From: Nocardioides sp.
GTDB lineage: Bacteria > Actinomycetota > Actinomycetes > Propionibacteriales > Nocardioidaceae
DNA length: 6,738 nucleotides
Direction: 5' to 3'
Assembly (NCBI GenBank): GCA_021731205.1
Contig: JAKFXV010000297.1
Location: forward strand, 1 to 6,738
The translations under genes and the position numbers were made by a program. Positions within the stretch are counted from its first letter, which is position 1. Each line of letters starts with the position of its first letter. The notes beneath the pieces are model-generated. The model ran no database searches. It saw only the letters and a program-made list of their open reading frames with translations, and was not told the origin of the DNA. Shown piece after piece: positions 1-5,970 of the stretch.

Positions 1-398
1 CCACCGACCATGCTCGCGCCGACCAACGCCGCCTCCTCGGCAAAACCTTGCGCGAAGTCGAGCGCCCACTGGGCCGGCAGTTCGCCGGGCGCGGCAAACC
101 CGATGGTCAAGGTGTGCGCGCGCCCACCCATCGCGTTGATGTCCGAGAGGTTGGCGGCCGCCGCACGCCGGCCGACGTCCTCGGCGTCAAGCCAGTCCCG
201 CCGGAAGTGCCGTCCCTCCACCAACATGTCGGTCGACACGACGGCATGCCCGGTGCGGACCCGCACGATGGCGGCATCGTCGCCGGGGCCGACCACGACG
301 TGATCGCCCTGCCCGAACAGGGGGCGCAGCGCATCGATCAGCGCGAACTCCCCCACGTCGGCGAGCGTCGCACCGCGGACGAACGGAGTGCCGGTCAT
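1..398 (-). CDS. thiL: Thiamine-monophosphate kinase, N-terminal part (cut by window edge)
   Basis: ThiL phosphorylates thiamine monophosphate with ATP to give thiamine diphosphate, the last step of cofactor synthesis, in the cytoplasm. The first 132 codons are visible on the minus strand; the gene continues beyond base 1. Reading from the ATG at 398-396, the protein shows the AIR-synthase-like ThiL N-terminal domain: GPGDDAAIV (about residues 37-45, metal/nucleotide binding), STDMLVEGRHF (about 54-64) and AANLSDINAMGG (about 81-92). These are the hallmark ThiL motifs. Upstream of the ATG is a purine-rich GGTGGGATGAGG, a weak Shine-Dalgarno with awkward spacing, so a start a few codons upstream is possible. 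The gene is divergent from the Lrp-type gene, with 113 bp between starts. The identification is firm; only the C-terminal half is unseen. Confidence 0.93.
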   Translation of the reverse strand, partial: MTGTPFVRGATLADVGEFALIDALRPLFGQGDHVVVGPGDDAAIVRVRTGHAVVSTDMLVEGRHFRRDWLDAEDVGRRAAAANLSDINAMGGRAHTLTIGFAAPGELPAQWALDFAQGFAEEAALVGASMVG

Positions 399-446
399 GG
401 CCTCATCCCACCAGAGCCGCCCGCCCGACGCCGATGACACGCCCTA

Positions 447-463
447 CCCGACCCCCGGTCGGG
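447..463. promoter_or_regulatory. Perfect 7-bp inverted repeat in the thiL / Lrp-type intergenic region (possible operator)
   Basis: CCCGACC - CCC - GGTCGGG is an exact inverted repeat with a 3-nt centre, lying between two divergent starts. It abuts a TANNNT hexamer on the plus strand (469-474), so it would cover the -35/spacer region of a promoter for the Lrp-type gene. It has no T-run after it and neither neighbour ends here, so a terminator is unlikely. An operator is possible, but in GC-rich DNA a chance GC palindrome must be considered. The binding protein is unknown. Confidence 0.35.
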
Positions 464-468
464 CACGG

Positions 469-474
469 TAGGTT
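469..474 (+). promoter_or_regulatory. Candidate -10 element (TAGGTT) for the Lrp-type gene
   Basis: TAGGTT fits the actinobacterial housekeeping -10 pattern TANNNT. It would start transcription near 481, giving a leader of about 30 nt that carries the AGGGGG ribosome-binding site at 501-506. No TTGAC-type -35 is seen at the right distance. The TTGACA at 473-478 overlaps this hexamer and is a rival -35, but I find no good -10 downstream of it (about 494-501). The promoter assignment is therefore tentative. Confidence 0.3.
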
Positions 475-511
475 GACACGCGCAAACCACCCGGACAACG
501 AGGGGGCCATC

Positions 512-748
512 ATGGTCGTCCAGGCCTACATCCTGATCCAGACCGACGTCGGCAAGGCGTCCCAGGTCGCCAAGGCGATCGCCCAGGTCAAGGGTGTGAC
601 CCTGTCCGAGGACGTGACCGGGCCGTACGACGTGATCGTGCGCGCCGAAGCTCGCAACGTCGACGACCTCGGCAAGCTCGTGGTGGCCAAGCTCCAGTCG
701 ATCGAGGGGATCACGCGCACGCTCACGTGCCCGGTCGTGCATATCTGA
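512..748 (+). CDS. Stand-alone Lrp/AsnC ligand-binding (RAM) domain protein
   Basis: This 78-residue protein consists of a single RAM (regulation of amino acid metabolism) alpha/beta domain, the effector-binding and oligomerisation half of Lrp/AsnC regulators. Visible signs are the first strand VQAYILIQTDVG (residues 3-14), the helix KASQVAKAIAQV, the conserved VTGPYDVIVRAEA (35-47, with the GxYD turn that lines the effector site in the family) and the last strand TLTCPVVHI. No helix-turn-helix is present, so it cannot bind DNA by itself in the usual Lrp way. Such proteins may bind small molecules or partner full-length Lrp proteins. The start at 512 is preferred over an in-frame ATG at 434 because AGGGGG at 501-506 sits 5 nt before it, and because the extra 26 residues would be low-complexity and unlike the family. 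The effector is unknown. Confidence 0.88.
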   Translation: MVVQAYILIQTDVGKASQVAKAIAQVKGVTLSEDVTGPYDVIVRAEARNVDDLGKLVVAKLQSIEGITRTLTCPVVHI

Positions 749-792
749 GCGACAACAATTGACGTCTCACGAACCGGGATAGTCCTGTTTGT

Positions 793-808
793 TCGAACAA
801 TTGTTCGA
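793..808. promoter_or_regulatory. LexA-binding SOS box, perfect palindrome
   Basis: TCGAACAATTGTTCGA is a perfect 16-bp palindrome and an exact match to the TCGAAC-N4-GTTCGA core recognised by LexA in mycobacteria and other actinobacteria. It lies 12 bp before the HNH-family start codon and directly touches the -10 hexamer at 809-814, so bound LexA would block RNA polymerase. It sits in a 72-bp intergenic stretch of about 46% GC within much GC-richer surroundings. From memory, several 13E12/DUF222-HNH genes of M. tuberculosis are also LexA regulated, which supports the reading. Confidence 0.88.
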
Positions 809-814
809 TATCAT
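809..814 (+). promoter_or_regulatory. Candidate -10 element (TATCAT) of a leaderless SOS promoter
   Basis: TATCAT matches the TANNNT actinobacterial -10 pattern. Six bases (815-820) separate it from the ATG at 821, so transcription would begin at or next to the A of the start codon. No Shine-Dalgarno sequence is present upstream of that ATG, which fits a leaderless mRNA. The -35 region at about 786-791 (TGTTTG) is poor. The SOS box fills the spacer between -35 and -10. Confidence 0.6.
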
Positions 815-820
815 CGTCGT

Positions 821-2152
821 ATGTCCTATCGACTCGGCACCCCAACCCCGGCTCGGCGCCGCTGGCGCCTCGCCGATGAGCCCGAGTCCGCTCGGGAGAT
901 CCTGGCCACCGCCAAGGCGTTGCGCGAGGCAGCGAACGCCGCCGAGGCGGGTCTGCTCCAGATGGCCTGCGAGTGGGCCGATTTCCACCCGGTCCTCGAA
1001 GAGGGCCACGAGGCCTACGAGGACCCCTATCTGCCTGAGGTCCACATGCGGTCCACGGCCGCCTTCGCCCTCAATATCGGCCTCTCGGACTCGGCCGGCA
1101 CTCACCTGATCCACCAGGCGCTCCAGCTGCGACACCGCCTCCCACGCATCTGGGCCAGGGTCCAGCGAGGGCAGGTTCCCCCGTGGCGCGCCCGCCGAGT
1201 CGCCGAGATGACCATCGGGCTCGAGCCCGAGATCGTCTCCTTCCTCGATCACCAGCTGGTGGAGGTCGCACACAAGGTGGGTCCGATCACCATCGACCGG
1301 CTCATCGAGGAGGCCCGCCTGCGCTTCTTCCCGGTCGAGACCGAGCTGCATCGGCAGCAGGTGGCCGAGACCCCCGAGGTGCGGCTCTTCGAGGTGAACC
1401 ACGCGAAGGGCACTGCCGCGATGGAGATCAAGGCCGAGCTCAAGGACCTGCTGGACTTCGACAAGACGCTGAGCGACATCGCTGCCGCGCTGGCCGATCA
1501 CGGCAGCGACGAGACCCTCGACGTACGACGCGCACGGGCCATCGGCGTGCTGGCCGACCCGCAACAAGCGGCCGACCTCCTCAACGGCGATGGCAAGGCG
1601 CTCAAGCGGATCTCACCCCGCAAGCGCCTCCAGCTCGTCGTCCACCTGACGCCTGAGGCTTTGGAGGCCGAGCACGCGGTCGGCCGGATCGACCACCACG
1701 GCCAATGGCCGACACTGCTCCACCAGGTCGCGACGTGGTGTGGTCGTCCGGACTCGGCGATCACCCTCACCCCCGTGGTCGATCCGGCCACGAGCATCGC
1801 CGTCACGCAATACGAAGTCCCCGATCGGCTCAAGGATCAAGTCGCCTACCGCGATCTCACCTGCGTGTTCCCCCATTGCAACCGGCACGCGCGGCTGTCC
1901 GATCACGACCACATCGAGCCGTATCGGGACGACGGCGGAGGCGGGCCGACCGAGACGGACAACCTTGCGGCGCTGTGTCGCCGCCATCACCGGATCAAGA
2001 CCGCCGGCGCTTGGCGATACCGCCGACTCAGCGCCCGGTCGTACCTCTGGACCAGCCCGCACGGCCAGCTCTACCTGCGCGATCACATCGGCAGCATCGA
2101 GCTACAGCCCGGACAGGGCCGTTCCATCGCACCCGCGTCGGCAGTCGGCTGA
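821..2152 (+). CDS. DUF222 / HNH endonuclease-family protein (13E12-like), SOS-controlled
   Basis: This 443-residue protein has the two-part layout of the DUF222-HNH (13E12 repeat) family, which is abundant and often multicopy in actinobacteria. A long, mostly helical, charged DUF222 region spans about residues 20-330, followed by a C-terminal HNH nuclease fold. The HNH part shows likely zinc ligands C348, C353, C386 and a nearby His. It also has the DHDHIEP motif (361-367, probable catalytic H364), N381, and CRRHHRIKT (386-394, with H390). The conserved tail WTSPHGQLY follows at 410-418. All expected HNH residues are present and the length is normal, so it looks intact. Biochemical function is not established for most members; DNA cleavage is inferred from the domain. 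An exact LexA box and a -10 element lie immediately upstream, and no ribosome-binding site is visible, so a leaderless DNA-damage-induced transcript is likely. DUF3515 follows 21 nt downstream on the same strand. Confidence 0.92.
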   Translation: MSYRLGTPTPARRRWRLADEPESAREILATAKALREAANAAEAGLLQMACEWADFHPVLEEGHEAYEDPYLPEVHMRSTAAFALNIGLSDSAGTHLIHQALQLRHRLPRIWARVQRGQVPPWRARRVAEMTIGLEPEIVSFLDHQLVEVAHKVGPITIDRLIEEARLRFFPVETELHRQQVAETPEVRLFEVNHAKGTAAMEIKAELKDLLDFDKTLSDIAAALADHGSDETLDVRRARAIGVLADPQQAADLLNGDGKALKRISPRKRLQLVVHLTPEALEAEHAVGRIDHHGQWPTLLHQVATWCGRPDSAITLTPVVDPATSIAVTQYEVPDRLKDQVAYRDLTCVFPHCNRHARLSDHDHIEPYRDDGGGGPTETDNLAALCRRHHRIKTAGAWRYRRLSARSYLWTSPHGQLYLRDHIGSIELQPGQGRSIAPASAVG

Positions 2153-2173
2153 CCCAGCACGTCATCATGGGCC

Positions 2174-2647
2174 ATGCCTGTCCGCTGGCTGCTCCCTCTC
2201 TTCGCGCTACTGCCTGCGTTGTCGGCCTGCGCGGCCGAGCCGGTGACGGTCAGCGCACCCGAGCTCAGCGTGAGCGACCAGGCGGCGTGTGCGGCGCTCC
2301 TCGGCGATCTTCCCGACCGACTGGCAGGCGAGGACCGGCGCGAGGTCACGCCCACCGGCGCGGGAGCCGCCTGGGGAGACCCGGCCATGACAGTGACCTG
2401 TGGCGGCGAGATGCCTCCCGAGTTCACCGACGACTCCGGGTGCGAGGAAATCGCCGGCGTTGGTTGGTTCGTGCCCGATGCACAACTCACAGACCAATCG
2501 GTCGCGGCAACGATCACGACGATCGGTTTCGACCCGATCGTCACGGTCGTACTCCCGGTCGAGAGGCGCACAGATTCGGCCGGAGTGCTCACCGACCTGG
2601 CCGGACCGATCAAGCAACACCTCAACCAGACAGCGTCGTGCCTCTGA
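2174..2647 (+). CDS. DUF3515 family lipoprotein
   Basis: This 157-residue secreted protein of unknown function belongs to the DUF3515 family, typically found beside ddl in actinobacteria. A short signal peptide (residues 1-18, with hydrophobic core WLLPLFALLPAL) ends in the lipobox LSAC, so C19 would be lipidated and the protein anchored on the outer face of the membrane. The family signature WGDPAMTVTCGG occurs at 67-78. Four further cysteines (C39, C76, C90 and C156) could form two disulfides. The start at 2174 gives a complete signal peptide but has no clear ribosome-binding site. The gap from the HNH stop is only 21 nt and contains no evident promoter, so co-transcription is plausible. 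The gene is convergent with ddl, with one base between stop codons. The proximity suggests an envelope role, but this is unproven. Confidence 0.85.
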   Translation: MPVRWLLPLFALLPALSACAAEPVTVSAPELSVSDQAACAALLGDLPDRLAGEDRREVTPTGAGAAWGDPAMTVTCGGEMPPEFTDDSGCEEIAGVGWFVPDAQLTDQSVAATITTIGFDPIVTVVLPVERRTDSAGVLTDLAGPIKQHLNQTASCL

Positions 2648-2648
2648 C

Positions 2649-3797
2649 TCAGCGCAGGCCCGTGCCGCGGCGCAGCGCCAGCTGCACGAGCCGGTCGATG
2701 AGCGTCGGATAGTCGACCCCGGTGGCCGCCCACATCCGCGGGAACATCGACACCGGGGTGAAGCCCGGCATCGTGTTGATCTCGTTGATCAACAACCTCC
2801 CGTCGGGCAGCACGAAGAAGTCGACCCGCGCCAAGCCCTCACACCCGACCGCTTCGAACGCGCCCACCGAGAGCTCCTGGACCTGCCGCGCGAGAGCCGG
2901 ATCGATGTCGGCCGGGACGTCGAGCCGGGTGTGCTCGCCGGGGAGGTACTTCGCCGCAAAGTCGTAGAACTCATGATCGCCACCGACCCGGATCTCGGCG
3001 GGGACGCTGGTCTCCGGCCGACCGTCCAGGGCCTGGAGTACGCCGCACTCGACCTCGCGCGCATCAGCGGCAGCGACCTCGACGAGCACCTTCGGATCAT
3101 GCTCGAGCGCCGCGTCGATCGCCACCGCAAGTTGATCGACGCCCGACACCTTCGAGATGCCGATGCTGGAGCCACCCCGAGCCGGCTTGGCGAAAACCGG
3201 ATAGCCCAGCGCTGCGACACGCGCCTCGCACTCGTCTGGGTCCCGTTCCCAGTCGGTTCGAGTCACGACCTCCCAGGCCAGCACCGGCAGCCCGGCCGAG
3301 GCCAAGACGAGCTTCATGTACGCCTTGTCCATGCTCACCGCGGAGGCCAGCACTCCGGCGCCGACGTACCTCAGCCCGGCCATCTCGAAGAGCCCCTGCA
3401 CCGTGCCGTCCTCGCCGAGCGGTCCGTGCAGCAGCGGGAACGCCACGTCGACAGCGCCCATCGGGTGTGCCCCGTGGTCGCCGTCGCCCACCACGAGCGT
3501 CGTGCCCTCCGCTCCCCATGTGATCGTGATCGGCGGGCGATCGCCGTCCACGCCGGGCAGGGAGTCGGCGTCGTGGATCGCGAATCGCTCGGGATCGGCT
3601 TCCTCGAGCACCCAGCGCCCGTCGGTCGTGATGCCGATGGGTACGACGTCGTACCGGTCCGGGTCGATGGCCGCCAACACGCTCCCGGCGGTGACGCAGG
3701 AGATCGCGTGCTCACTGGACTGTCCCCCGAAGACGACCGCAACCCGGGGTTTGCGAGCGCCGGCGGTGCCTTCGGCGGGGGCTTGCGTGTCAGTCAT
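2649..3797 (-). CDS. ddl: D-alanine--D-alanine ligase
   Basis: Ddl joins two D-alanines using ATP to make the dipeptide that ends the peptidoglycan stem peptide; it is cytoplasmic and an ATP-grasp enzyme. The 382-residue protein has the N-terminal GGQSSEHAIS (24-33), LLHGPLGEDGTVQG (122-135), SMDK (155-158), the ATP-binding FAKPARGGSSIGISKV (202-217), FYDFAAKYLPGEHT (omega-loop region), ARVDFF (R324, D326) and INEINTMPGFTPVSMFP (E339, N341, S350). R324, D326, E339, N341 and S350 keep a constant +69 offset from the E. coli DdlB active-site residues R255, D257, E270, N272 and S281, so the site looks complete. Length is normal for actinobacterial Ddl. The ATG at 3797-3795 lacks a ribosome-binding site but has TAGGGT 8 nt upstream, suggesting a leaderless message. 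It is divergent from the PLP enzyme gene. Confidence 0.96.
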   Translation of the reverse strand: MTDTQAPAEGTAGARKPRVAVVFGGQSSEHAISCVTAGSVLAAIDPDRYDVVPIGITTDGRWVLEEADPERFAIHDADSLPGVDGDRPPITITWGAEGTTLVVGDGDHGAHPMGAVDVAFPLLHGPLGEDGTVQGLFEMAGLRYVGAGVLASAVSMDKAYMKLVLASAGLPVLAWEVVTRTDWERDPDECEARVAALGYPVFAKPARGGSSIGISKVSGVDQLAVAIDAALEHDPKVLVEVAAADAREVECGVLQALDGRPETSVPAEIRVGGDHEFYDFAAKYLPGEHTRLDVPADIDPALARQVQELSVGAFEAVGCEGLARVDFFVLPDGRLLINEINTMPGFTPVSMFPRMWAATGVDYPTLIDRLVQLALRRGTGLR

Positions 3798-3805
3798 CGG
3801 GGCTG

Positions 3806-3811
3806 ACCCTA
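3806..3811 (-). promoter_or_regulatory. Candidate -10 element (TAGGGT) for ddl
   Basis: On the minus strand TAGGGT fits TANNNT and ends 8 nt before the ddl ATG. Transcription would start at or just before the start codon. No ribosome-binding site lies between them, consistent with leaderless translation. No convincing -35 is visible. Confidence 0.45.
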
Positions 3812-3835
3812 CCGGCCCGACCTGCCGTGACGACC

Positions 3836-3841
3836 TAGACT
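3836..3841 (+). promoter_or_regulatory. Candidate -10 element (TAGACT) for the PLP enzyme gene
   Basis: TAGACT fits TANNNT and is followed by seven bases (CCGGCCC) and then the ATG at 3849, the classic spacing of a leaderless actinobacterial promoter. There is no Shine-Dalgarno before the ATG. No TTGAC-like -35 appears about 17 nt upstream, so the promoter may rely on an extended or weak -35. Confidence 0.5.
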
Positions 3842-3848
3842 CCGGCCC

Positions 3849-4940
3849 ATGTCAGATCAGCCCCGCGGTGCCGTACCCGAGCAAGAGCAGGAACTACATC
3901 GGGACACCGTCGCGGTGCGCGCCGGGAGGCCTCCGCACGCCGCCGACCAGCCGTTGAACGTCCCGATCACGATGGCGTCTACCTACGTCGCGGGCGGCGA
4001 GTTGGAGTACGGCCGCTACGCCAATCCGACGTGGACCGCGTTCGAGGAGGCGCTGGGAGCCTTGGAGGGTGGCCGGTGCCTGGCGTACGCCTCCGGCATG
4101 GCTGCGGTGGGTGCCCTACTCGACCTGGTGGCGCTCGGCGAGAAGGTGGTCGCCCCACGGCATGCCTACAACGGGGTGACCACTCAACTGAACCTGCTGG
4201 CCTCACGCGAGCGGCTGGTTGCGACGCTGGTCGACATCACCGACACCGCGGCCGTGGTCGCGGCTTGCGAGGACGCCGCCATCGTGTGGATCGAGTCGCC
4301 GACCAATCCCGCGATGGAGGTCGCCGACCTGCCGACGATCATCGCGGCGGCGCACGCTGCGGGCGCCACGGTGGTGGTGGACAACACCTTCGCCACGCCG
4401 CTGCTGCAGCTACCGCTCGCGCTGGGCGCCGACATCGTGCTGCATTCCGCGACCAAGTTCATCGGCGGTCACGCCGATCTGGTGATGGGCGCGATGGTCA
4501 CGACCTCCGACGAGGTGTACGACGCGCTCAAACGCAGCCGTGACCTGACCGGGGCAGTCCCCGGATCCTTCGAGACGTGGCTCGCGCTGCGCGGCCTGCG
4601 GACGCTGCCGCTGCGGGTCGAACGTGCTCAGGCCAACGCCGCCGAGCTCGCGACGCGGCTGGCCGACCATCCGGCGATCGACGAGGTCCGCTATCCGGGT
4701 TTCGGCGGCGTGCTGTCCGTCGTACTCCCGAGCGCGGAGACCGCCGAACGGCTGGTGCGCGGCACCAGCCTCTGGATCAACGCCACCAGCCTCGGCGGTG
4801 TCGAGTCGACCTTCGAGCGCCGGCGCCGCTGGGCCAACGAACCGGCCACCATTCCCGAAGGCCTGGTCCGGCTCGCCGTCGGCATCGAGAACGTCGACGA
4901 CCTGTGGCGGGATTTGAGCCAGGCGCTGGACAGGGATTGA
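3849..4940 (+). CDS. Cys/Met metabolism PLP-dependent enzyme (cystathionine gamma-lyase/synthase-like), compact form
   Basis: This 363-residue cytoplasmic enzyme belongs to the trans-sulfuration family (Cys_Met_Meta_PP, fold type I), which handles cystathionine, homoserine esters or methionine. Visible features are EYGRYANPT (53-61; Y54 and R56 contact the neighbouring subunit's PLP phosphate in relatives), YASGMAA (80-86), Y107 (PLP-stacking Tyr), IESPTNP (148-154), [10 protein letters not shown] (175-184, D178), [10 protein letters not shown] (199-208; K203 is the Schiff-base lysine) and [10 protein letters not shown] (338-347; R341 binds the substrate carboxylate). It is shorter than the usual 380-400 residues. 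The loop normally between YPG and FGG (junction 284/285) is missing, and the region after SLGGVES lacks the usual MTH segment. The specificity Glu before SLGG (E339 in human CGL) is Thr313 here. Lyase, synthase or related activity therefore cannot be decided. It is likely a leaderless transcript. Confidence 0.88.
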   Translation: MSDQPRGAVPEQEQELHRDTVAVRAGRPPHAADQPLNVPITMASTYVAGGELEYGRYANPTWTAFEEALGALEGGRCLAYASGMAAVGALLDLVALGEKVVAPRHAYNGVTTQLNLLASRERLVATLVDITDTAAVVAACEDAAIVWIESPTNPAMEVADLPTIIAAAHAAGATVVVDNTFATPLLQLPLALGADIVLHSATKFIGGHADLVMGAMVTTSDEVYDALKRSRDLTGAVPGSFETWLALRGLRTLPLRVERAQANAAELATRLADHPAIDEVRYPGFGGVLSVVLPSAETAERLVRGTSLWINATSLGGVESTFERRRRWANEPATIPEGLVRLAVGIENVDDLWRDLSQALDRD

Positions 4941-4941
4941 G

Positions 4942-5970
4942 CTAGTCGGTCTCGTCCTTGGTGGCGCGGTCGATGAAGCTCTCCATCATCTCCGGAGCGG
5001 TCATGGTGCCGGCGACCACGGCGGCGACGTGTTCGGCAATAGGGGCGTAGACGCCCGTGCGCTCAGCGAGGGCCAGCAGGGACGCGCTGGACTTGGCGCC
5101 CTCGGCGACCTGCCGGGTGGAGCCGAAGATCTGCTCGGTGGTCTCACCACGGCCCAGGCGCTCGCCGAAGGTTCGGTTGCGGGAGAGCGGCGATGAGCAG
5201 GTCGCGACCAGGTCGCCAAGGCCGGCGAGCCCCATCAGCGTCATCGGATTCGCGCCGAGCGCCATGGCGAGCCGGGCGGTCTCGGCGAGCCCGCGGGTGA
5301 TCACGGACGCGGTGGTGTTGTCGCCGAAGCCGAGCCCGACCGCCATACCGACCGAGATCGCGACGACGTTCTTGTAGGCACCGCCGAGCTCGCAGCCGAG
5401 CACATCGGTGCTGCTGTAGGGCCGGAAGGTCCGGGTGTGGAGCATCGTCCGCAGCCGCCGCGCGACATCCTCGTCAGCGCAGGCGACGACGGATGCGGCC
5501 GGCTCTCGCCGGGCGATCTCGTGGGACAGGTTGGGGCCGCTGACCACGGCGATCCGGTCGGCGTCGGCGCCGGTGAGCTCCTCGATCACCTCGCTCATCC
5601 GCTTCAGCGATCCGAGCTCCACACCCTTCATCAACGAGACCAGGACCGCGTGCTGCGGCAGCGCCGGCGCCCAGTCCACGAGGTTCTCGCGCAGCGTCTG
5701 CGAGGGTACGGCGAGCACCACGACGTCGGCGCCCGCAGCGGCCGCCTCGGCGTCATGAGTCGCCGAGATCGATGCGGGCAGCGCGATCCCCGGCAGGTAG
5801 TCGGGGTTCTCATGGGTCGCGTTGATCGCGGCGCACAGCTCGTCGCGGCGGCCCCACAGGCGTACCTCGTGGCCGGCATCGGCGAGGATCATCGAGAACG
5901 CCGTACCCCACGAACCAGCTCCGAACACCGCCACCGTGGCGGCGTCGCGAGGGGCGGGCGCTGAGGTCAT
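4942..5970 (-). CDS. gpsA: NAD(P)-dependent glycerol-3-phosphate dehydrogenase
   Basis: GpsA reduces dihydroxyacetone phosphate to sn-glycerol-3-phosphate, the backbone for phospholipids, in the cytoplasm. The 342-residue protein has an N-terminal Rossmann fold with GAGSWG (17-22), SLMKGVE (112-118, K115) and VVSGPNLSHEIA (142-153). The C-terminal helical catalytic domain has GCELGGAYKNV (192-202, catalytic K200 and N201), GFGDNTTASVITRGLAE (214-230), GLAGLGDLVATC (247-258, D253) and SRNR (263-266). All expected residues are present and the length is typical. Its ATG overlaps the stop of the upstream acyltransferase as ATGA, and GGAGG precedes it by 4 nt, so the two are probably translationally coupled. 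Its TAG stop is one base from the stop of the convergent PLP enzyme gene. Confidence 0.97.
   Translation of the reverse strand: MTSAPAPRDAATVAVFGAGSWGTAFSMILADAGHEVRLWGRRDELCAAINATHENPDYLPGIALPASISATHDAEAAAAGADVVVLAVPSQTLRENLVDWAPALPQHAVLVSLMKGVELGSLKRMSEVIEELTGADADRIAVVSGPNLSHEIARREPAASVVACADEDVARRLRTMLHTRTFRPYSSTDVLGCELGGAYKNVVAISVGMAVGLGFGDNTTASVITRGLAETARLAMALGANPMTLMGLAGLGDLVATCSSPLSRNRTFGERLGRGETTEQIFGSTRQVAEGAKSSASLLALAERTGVYAPIAEHVAAVVAGTMTAPEMMESFIDRATKDETD

Noticed and set aside
447..463. Reading the inverted repeat as an intrinsic terminator
   Set aside because: No T-run follows on either strand and no gene ends nearby; both flanking genes start here.
434..511. Longer version of the RAM-domain protein starting at the ATG at 434
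   Set aside because: The extra 26 residues are Pro/Arg-rich and unlike the family, and would read through the inverted repeat and promoter-like sequence. The ATG at 512 has AGGGGG at good spacing.
767..1567. Open frame (266 codons) on the minus strand opposite the HNH gene
   Set aside because: It is antisense to the DUF222 coding region, and its start region overlaps nothing promoter-like. Its composition is that of a shadow frame.
1705..2712. Open frame (335 codons) on the plus strand overlapping the HNH and DUF3515 genes
   Set aside because: It is in another frame across two genes with clear family motifs, and its Arg-rich translation has no domain signature.
2400..3806. Long open frame (468 codons) on the plus strand opposite ddl
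   Set aside because: It is antisense to a clearly functional ddl, has Arg/His-rich composition with no recognisable motif, and is a typical shadow frame in high-GC DNA.
5437..5964. Open frame (175 codons) on the plus strand opposite gpsA
   Set aside because: It is a shadow of gpsA with no motif and no upstream translation signals.
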